The translations under genes were made by a program, and so were the position numbers. 64,000 bases of DNA, from the NCBI GenBank assembly GCA_002803225.1, contig NXFV01001554.1, positions 1-64,000 of the forward strand, given 5' to 3'. The notes beneath the pieces are model-generated. The model was not told where the DNA came from, searched no databases, and was given only the letters and a program-made list of their open reading frames with translations. Below are positions 58,749-64,000 of the stretch, in pieces. The DNA comes from Gamarada debralockiae. Its lineage: Eukaryota; Ascomycota; Leotiomycetes; Helotiales; Hyphodiscaceae. Position 1 is the stretch's first letter. Each line of letters starts with the position of its first letter.

Positions 58749-59169
58749 AGCGTAAGTTGTTAGATGAGATTCGATACATAGGTGTCGTTTTTTGATTTGC
58801 GCACTCTCCAGGATCTGATAAGAAGAGAGGGTAACATCCTGTCGAGGAGCAGGCTGCCAGCTGAAACTTTTGTCTCATGTCAAAATTAGTTGGTGCGCAG
58901 GCTTATGTAATTGGAAACTGAGGCTATAATTGGCCTCCATGCCACTTATGAATTGTAGAAGAGTTGAGTTATTGAATTGAGACTACAGCTAGAGATGTTT
59001 ATATGGAGCATTGTCATACGATATCACTGCTCAAACAATGACCACCTAGTATCAGCTACCGAACCTATGGCTCTGGTATATCGATGACACATAACGGGAC
59101 TTTTTGGGTTCTATCTCTTAGGTATAGAACCTAAGTGTGACACCCCGCGTATTTGGGCAGGTGAAGCGC
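58749..59169. other. Intergenic; upstream of the HET gene
   Basis: 421 bp. It should contain the HET gene promoter and, near 59170-59210, the right junction with peroxidase sequence. No gene seen. Confidence 0.4.
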
Positions 59170-59841
59170 TTAGCAGAAAAGAGGGGGCAGTAAGAACTCA
59201 CGAGGGCAGTAGGCACAAGGATAGTTGCAGTGTGAGAAAATGAATTGGACTGGTCCGCACGTAAAGGTTGGGTTGCGGGCAGATTCCAGCTGGACACGCA
59301 TGTATTTCGCTTTCGCAGCAACGGGAATGGATGTGCTTGCCATTCCGTCGTAGTAGGAGAGCACAGTATCCCAAATTGTCTCGTTAAAGCTATAGTTATT
59401 TTCGGTCGAAGTATTGGCACGAGAAAGAGAGGCGTCGTGTTCGATAACCCTGTTGTGATGGTCCCTCTGCTCGAGGTCGATGGAAAACTCAAGAGGGTTT
59501 GGGTTTGGGTTTGAGCCAATCCCTGCTGTTCCGACAAAGAAGCTGAAGTCGGCGCCCATGTTCCTGCCTTCGGCCAAGCACTTTGTGAAGAGAGGGATTG
59601 TGTAGCCTCGGCCATTTTGAGGGTAGATGTCGTGATTGGCTAGAGCATTCATACCTAGGTAAGGAGAGCGAATGTCGCCGGGACGGGGATTCAGAAATAG
59701 TTGGTAAGAGGAGGCAGCATCGCGGGGGGCTGTCTTTGAGCGTGCAACAGCTGGTCCTGCGACTTTGGGTGTTCGGCGTATGCATGGGAGCGCCGTGGCG
59801 GCTCCCAAGAGGGTAGTGAAGGTGATGAGGGAGGAATACAT
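59170..59841 (-). pseudogene. N-terminal fragment of a secreted chloroperoxidase-like (Peroxidase_2) gene, heme-ligand motif lost
   Basis: Starts at ATG 59841 with a signal peptide (MYSSLITFTTLLGAATALP). The heme-thiolate peroxidase family is recognised from GMNALANHDIYPQNGRGYTIP and HNRVIEHDASLSRAN (the acid-base Glu-His-Asp motif), then GPVQFIFSH. The proximal ligand motif Pro-Cys-Pro is replaced by Pro-Tyr-Leu (RSPYLGMNAL), so the Cys that binds heme iron is missing. After FIFSH the family text stops and the frame ends in unrelated residues at 59170. The C-terminal third is absent here but is found 3.3 kb away at 55687-55935. Non-functional as a peroxidase on both grounds. Confidence 0.75.
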
Positions 59842-60906
59842 GGCGATGACTGGAAAGTAACACTGTTAGGATGCAGGAAGACAGAGAAACAGGTAAATCA
59901 CAAGGTGTGGAAGAGCAAGATCTTTCTATGATTCTAGATCAGTAGACCGTCATCATCGAGCCTCCAATGAAAAGTGCAGCAAACCAACATATATCGAATT
60001 TCAAAATCTGATACCCATTTTTTAACGCATTTTGAGTGACTTCACTCTAGGAGATATCCAGCAAAGATCCTCACGCCTGGAGTAAGCCGCACCCAATTCA
60101 AGCTCACTAGGGTAAGCTTGAAGACGGCCAGGCTCCGGATCGACGCCATTTCGTAGAGTTTATGAGAATTCTCGATCTCTTGATCTAATTTTCTAAATAG
60201 GTTGGATCTGATTCGAGGATGAGGTGCGGTAGCCGCAACTTTATGCCATGTCTCCGCGGCTTGTTTGGTAGTTGTAAAAGCTTTTATTATGGGACCCGAA
60301 GTTCGAGAGGTTTCGGTCTTGTGGCTGAGACAGAGTGGGGGGCCAGAATTTTTGATTTCTACGCCACATGATATAATAAGTTTCAAAGATGTGAGGACAA
60401 GACTTGGGGAGGGGATCTTATCAAATCTGAGAAGTCAGCTAGGTGCTTGGGACTGAAGTACTGAATATTTCGAACGTGAGAGAATCCAACCAGAAGCCTG
60501 CCCTGATTTGGCAGCTTTGCCCAGCTCTCACCGAGTCGTAGGCGTGCAGTGCCCGAAGAGGAAACGGAACGTTGGCGTTCGACCAAGCTCTCTGCACGAT
60601 TCTTAAGATATTTCTTCGATTCCGTTTGCATCTCCATCTCACATCTTGAACGCCTTTCCGTCAATATATACAATATTGTCATCTTTTCCAGGACATTTAC
60701 ACTTCGCCTCCCTCTCCACCGAAAAGTCCTTGCCTTCCCGATGCGTTTGAACCTTCATTAACCATGCTTTCAGCATCACCAACTTGCTTGCGCTCAGTGA
60801 CCTCTCTGGATCGTGACTTCAAGTTCATCTGCTTGATGTTCCACCGCGCCAATCCTTGGGTAGCCGGGGCAGAGAAGCCCGAGTTTGCCCTCATGACTGC
60901 TGATTG
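59842..60906. other. Intergenic
   Basis: 1.07 kb upstream of the peroxidase fragment and downstream of the PDK-like gene. The ORFs are short and featureless. No gene seen. Confidence 0.45.
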
Positions 60907-62395
60907 TTATTGTAGAGGTTCTGATGAACTACTCAATCTATTGAGATGGAGGTAAACGTCTGTTCCATAACTATAAAAACCAGTTAGCATTTGCAATTTG
61001 GATGTCCGGTTGACTTTCTTACCCTTCCATACTAATCAACTTCAAATCTCCACCAAAGTACCGCGCATAAAGTCGTGAGATGGGTAAACCGTATCCAAAT
61101 CCAGCCATAGGGGCCTTGAAATCGCTTTTATCAAAATCTGGATCCAGACTCGGAGTCGTGTCCACCGTGGTGTACATGTACGTCCACACAAGCGGTATAG
61201 CACTCCGAGGTATTCCACCACCTTCATCTGAAATCTTGATTGTGATGTCTTCTTTACCTTCCGCAACAACGACTTTTGTGACTGGGAAATCCTCCTTATC
61301 CTGGCCATGGGTTTCCACAACCGCTCGTAACGAGTTCTTCAATGTCTCGAAGAGCATGTGAGATAAATGTCCTGGGACATACATGAAGTTCAAATTCGGA
61401 GGGCAGACAAGCTGCACTTTCGGCGCATCGAACAGGCCATAATGATCCTCGCATACGAATCGAGCGTTTTCGATGGCTTCTTGGGCCAAATCCCGAACGT
61501 TCGTCTTTGTGCAGATAATTCCCACGTATGTTGGATCCTTGTTATGACTCTGATCCGTCAAAGCAATATGTTGTCCGATTAACATGCGAATGCCGATTCG
61601 TGACATGTAGAATCGGTCGAGGAAGGATTGGATATTGTTGTCGATTTGCATTCTTTGCCGCTTGCGCTTGTATTCCAGAATGCCTTGTGCAACCGTTGTA
61701 ACAACACTGTCGTGCCTCCGTTTGATGGTGTTCAATGTCGCGGCAAATCTCTGATTATAGTCATGGAGTTCCGGTGGCCAGTCCAAAGTATCATCCACAG
61801 TTGCAAAGTACCGCCGCGCTCCGGGTTTCTTCAAGTCACAATTCCCGTTCCCATTGCCGTTTTGCCAAGGATTTGAAGCATATTGGCCTTGCTTCACGCT
61901 GGGGTTATGTGTAGCTTCGGCAAGGATTTTCGACTGTCTGCCATTGACTTTCGCAGGTCTCATGAGCTGATCGCGGACGTCCTTCGATAATTGAGGTTTC
62001 GGAAGAGTGGTTATTTCCTTTGTCACATGTCAACAACAGCCTCGAAGTTTGTGTCATGGCGGGCGTGTATCACCTCAAAAGACTGTGCATACCAGTCCTG
62101 GACCTTCTTGATTGATGGCATTTCATTTAATCCATCTGGTAGATCACCGAGCTCTTGTACTCGGTGTGCAAGTCGTATGGGAAGTTCTTCGGAAAGGAAT
62201 TGCGAGGCTCTGAAAAGGGTTCCTAGTTATGACAAGATCATTAGCAAACTCCCCCCCCGTTTTACAAATAATGGACATACCGGTTGATGGCCTTTCTCCA
62301 AATTGGACCATCTGCCTCAAGCTCACACCCGTTGCAGGGAACCCCGAATAATGCTTGATGGTCTCCATCAGCATCTCGGACTTCTTCCACGACAT
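60907..62395 (-). CDS. Mitochondrial PDK/BCKDK-type protein kinase
   Basis: Phosphorylates and inactivates the E1 subunit of pyruvate (or branched-chain 2-oxoacid) dehydrogenase in the mitochondrial matrix. Exons (minus) 62395-62281, 62222-62074, 62017-61023 and 60970-60907; introns 58, 56 and 52 nt; 440 aa. The N-terminal helical domain is clear (HYSGFPATGVSLRQMVQFGE, FRASQFLSEELPIRLAHRV, WYAQSFEEI). The GHKL ATPase domain shows the N-box (HMLFETLKNSLRAVVE), G1 (SDEGGGIPRS), then VWTYMYTT, and G2 (AGFGYGLPISRLYARYFGGDL). The last exon adds GYGTDVYLHL. A Gly/Asn-rich insert (NPWQNGNGNGNCD) precedes RRYFATVDD, seemingly a fungal feature. PDK and BCKDK cannot be separated safely here. Confidence 0.93.
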
Positions 62396-63406
62396 CTTGC
62401 AATTATTCTCTGGCCCTCGGGCCTCTGGATTATACTCGTAGACCCTTCAACGTTGGCAACTGTCTTTGTCCATCGGCTGTTGTTGAGCGTCGTCTTGAGC
62501 GCAAACGCTCTTGTCCCCGCGTTCCTGGGAAGGTTTCCGTAGTCGTTTGTATGACGTTGCCGAGGTATTCAACCTTGATGGTTGATAGTTGCTGGGCAAT
62601 TGACAATGAACATAGACGCAATCCTTGAATTGAGAGGATTGTAGATCAATTCATCTGGTGAAACTCAGCAATAGCATGAAAGTTGAAGCTCGTGTGATGC
62701 TCTTGGAGTCATAAGTTTCGGTCAATCGGGCACGCTCTTCGGGTAACAGGGTTAACGCTCCAATGTCCTGTTGTTCCCCCCGCAGCCAGCCCACGCTGCT
62801 TAACTAATTGGGCGAAGGATCCCGCACTCTAATACATCGTACTTTTTCTTGTGAGCAGCAGGTGCTCTCCGTCTTGCAGATTCTTCGCTGCTCGCCTATG
62901 CATGGCCAAAACACTCGAACTTCTCCAATGCTTTGCGTAGAGAATATCTCTCTTCTATCGTTTGCATCGAGCACCTGGCCTCCCTTCTGTCCAGAGCGCT
63001 TCGTCCTGTCATATTTGTATGCCTCGGATGAAATGAAATGAAGTGGGCGAGGTTCCGGGTTTGTCCGGGCTCACCTTCGTCGGGCGAAAACAAGGCGAGG
63101 AAAAGGGGGAGGGGTGGTCTGTTCCAGAAAATAATGGCGGAGTGTGCAGAGCGAATACGAATGATTAGAACATTGGTTGGTTTCCTCCTTGCGTCGAGAT
63201 CTGCTTCAAGAAGTCGTTGACAATCTTGCTTCATATGCCATCATAAGAGAGTCCGCAAGCAAAGAGGGTTGCGGTGACCCATATATGTCTTGGTCCTGCT
63301 ATACCATAGGGAGAAGCACTCAAAATTGCTGTTCACAGCCATCAAATCCTCAAATCCCTTTCATCTCCAATTTAAAGAGCGTAAATGATACGGAGTTCCT
63401 ATTGAC
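62396..63406. other. Intergenic
   Basis: About 1 kb upstream of the PDK-like gene. It should contain that gene's promoter. No other gene seen. Confidence 0.45.
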
Positions 63407-63838
63407 ATGGCGTTTCTTCAATTACTGAACCCTAAAGAGTTGCCGAAGAAATTGATAATTAGTGTCTGTCTCCTACCTCGCTCTCTCTCTTGCAGTCTTT
63501 TTCTTAATATTTCAGTGACCTCTTTCACGTTCGTTCAGTTCTGTACCAAGATGAGGGAAGGCACGAGACAGGACTCTTTCAAGTCAGGAAACAACACATT
63601 GAAGTCGTTGCCCATACTTCCTCGCTCTCGCCAAGGATTCGTAGGTATTGGGCATTCATCACATTCGACAAAAAGTATATTGCATGACGGAAATCCATTC
63701 TTCGCTCATTTACGCCCTTTTTTCGTTGTCTACCTCATTGCTTACTTGCTCTGGCTCCCCATCTCGTACCTCTTCGTAGCCTTTTTAAGCCTGTTTGCGC
63801 AACGCCGTAACCGATTAGGGCTCTTCTACCTGGAGTAG
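63407..63838 (+). CDS. Possible small membrane protein or leader ORF
   Basis: An ATG-initiated ORF of 143 aa, of uncertain reality. It has two hydrophobic parts: residues about 15-47, and near the C-terminus a strong segment PFFVVYLIAYLLWLPISYLF followed by VAFLSLFAQRRNRLGL. No family is recognised. Its stop (TAG) sits four bases before a GTAAGT donor-like site, so this could instead be the first exon or 5' leader of a gene running off the right edge. The last 160 bases of the window are not interpretable on their own. Confidence 0.25.
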   Translation: MAFLQLLNPKELPKKLIISVCLLPRSLSCSLFLNISVTSFTFVQFCTKMREGTRQDSFKSGNNTLKSLPILPRSRQGFVGIGHSSHSTKSILHDGNPFFAHLRPFFVVYLIAYLLWLPISYLFVAFLSLFAQRRNRLGLFYLE

Positions 63839-64000
63839 AGTAAGTACCACCGCGTCTTTTGAGAACTGTCGACTGACAGAATCACTCATCGCAATTCATC
63901 ATTTCGCTGGAAGCCGAGAGTGCAACATCAAGCACTCCGACACCTATCTCGCGCCTTACTCACCAAATCCGAAACTCTCCCCATTCTGCCACAACAAGGC

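Overview
The window is nuclear DNA of a filamentous ascomycete (Pezizomycotina; a leotiomycete is my best guess, by general feel only). The evidence is the many short GT-AG introns (mostly 48-65 nt), the HET and HET-NACHT-WD40 genes, a Ste2 pheromone receptor, a fungal NO-reductase P450 (CYP55 type), a three-domain asco-laccase and an ESCRT-I Vps23. Gene structures below were built by hand: every multi-exon model has GT-AG introns, an exon total divisible by three, and a product that lines up with its family across each junction.

Layout. Positions 1-2778 hold an NLR-like HET-NACHT-WD40 gene running off the left edge, with a frameshift in its first WD repeat. A poor 3.2-kb stretch and a 946-nt ATG-free leader lead to a disordered Q/S-rich protein (6954-8642). 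After 4.9 kb with no gene I can support come a Prm10/ThrE-type transporter (13494-16346), a VOC/glyoxalase-fold protein with a hydrophobic tail, dynactin p25, an F-box protein, and a single-domain MetE-like enzyme. The middle of the window carries the Ste2 receptor, Erv41, an Sso-type syntaxin, a laccase, and an AKR7-like aldo-keto reductase. A degraded low-complexity gene (39208-41170) follows.

Next are the divergent pair Vps23 / indoleamine 2,3-dioxygenase, then xanthine dehydrogenase, an unknown alpha-beta-barrel-like protein and P450nor. The right end is a mosaic: the two ends of a heme-thiolate peroxidase gene, in the same orientation, lie about 3.3 kb apart, separated by an intact HET gene and the N-terminal stub of an MFS transporter. 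A PDK/BCKDK-type mitochondrial kinase follows at 60907-62395.

There is no biosynthetic cluster or operon-like system; most genes are housekeeping (secretory pathway: Erv41, Sso, Vps23, dynactin; metabolism: IDO for the kynurenine/NAD route, XDH for purine use, PDK for mitochondrial dehydrogenase control, P450nor for NADH-dependent NO removal). The accessory signal sits at the two ends, each with a HET-type allorecognition gene in disturbed DNA. The most notable observations are the split peroxidase locus with RIP-like changes at its heme-ligand motif, the frameshifted near-identical WD repeats, a 99-bp TA-flanked MITE, and the ATG-free leader.
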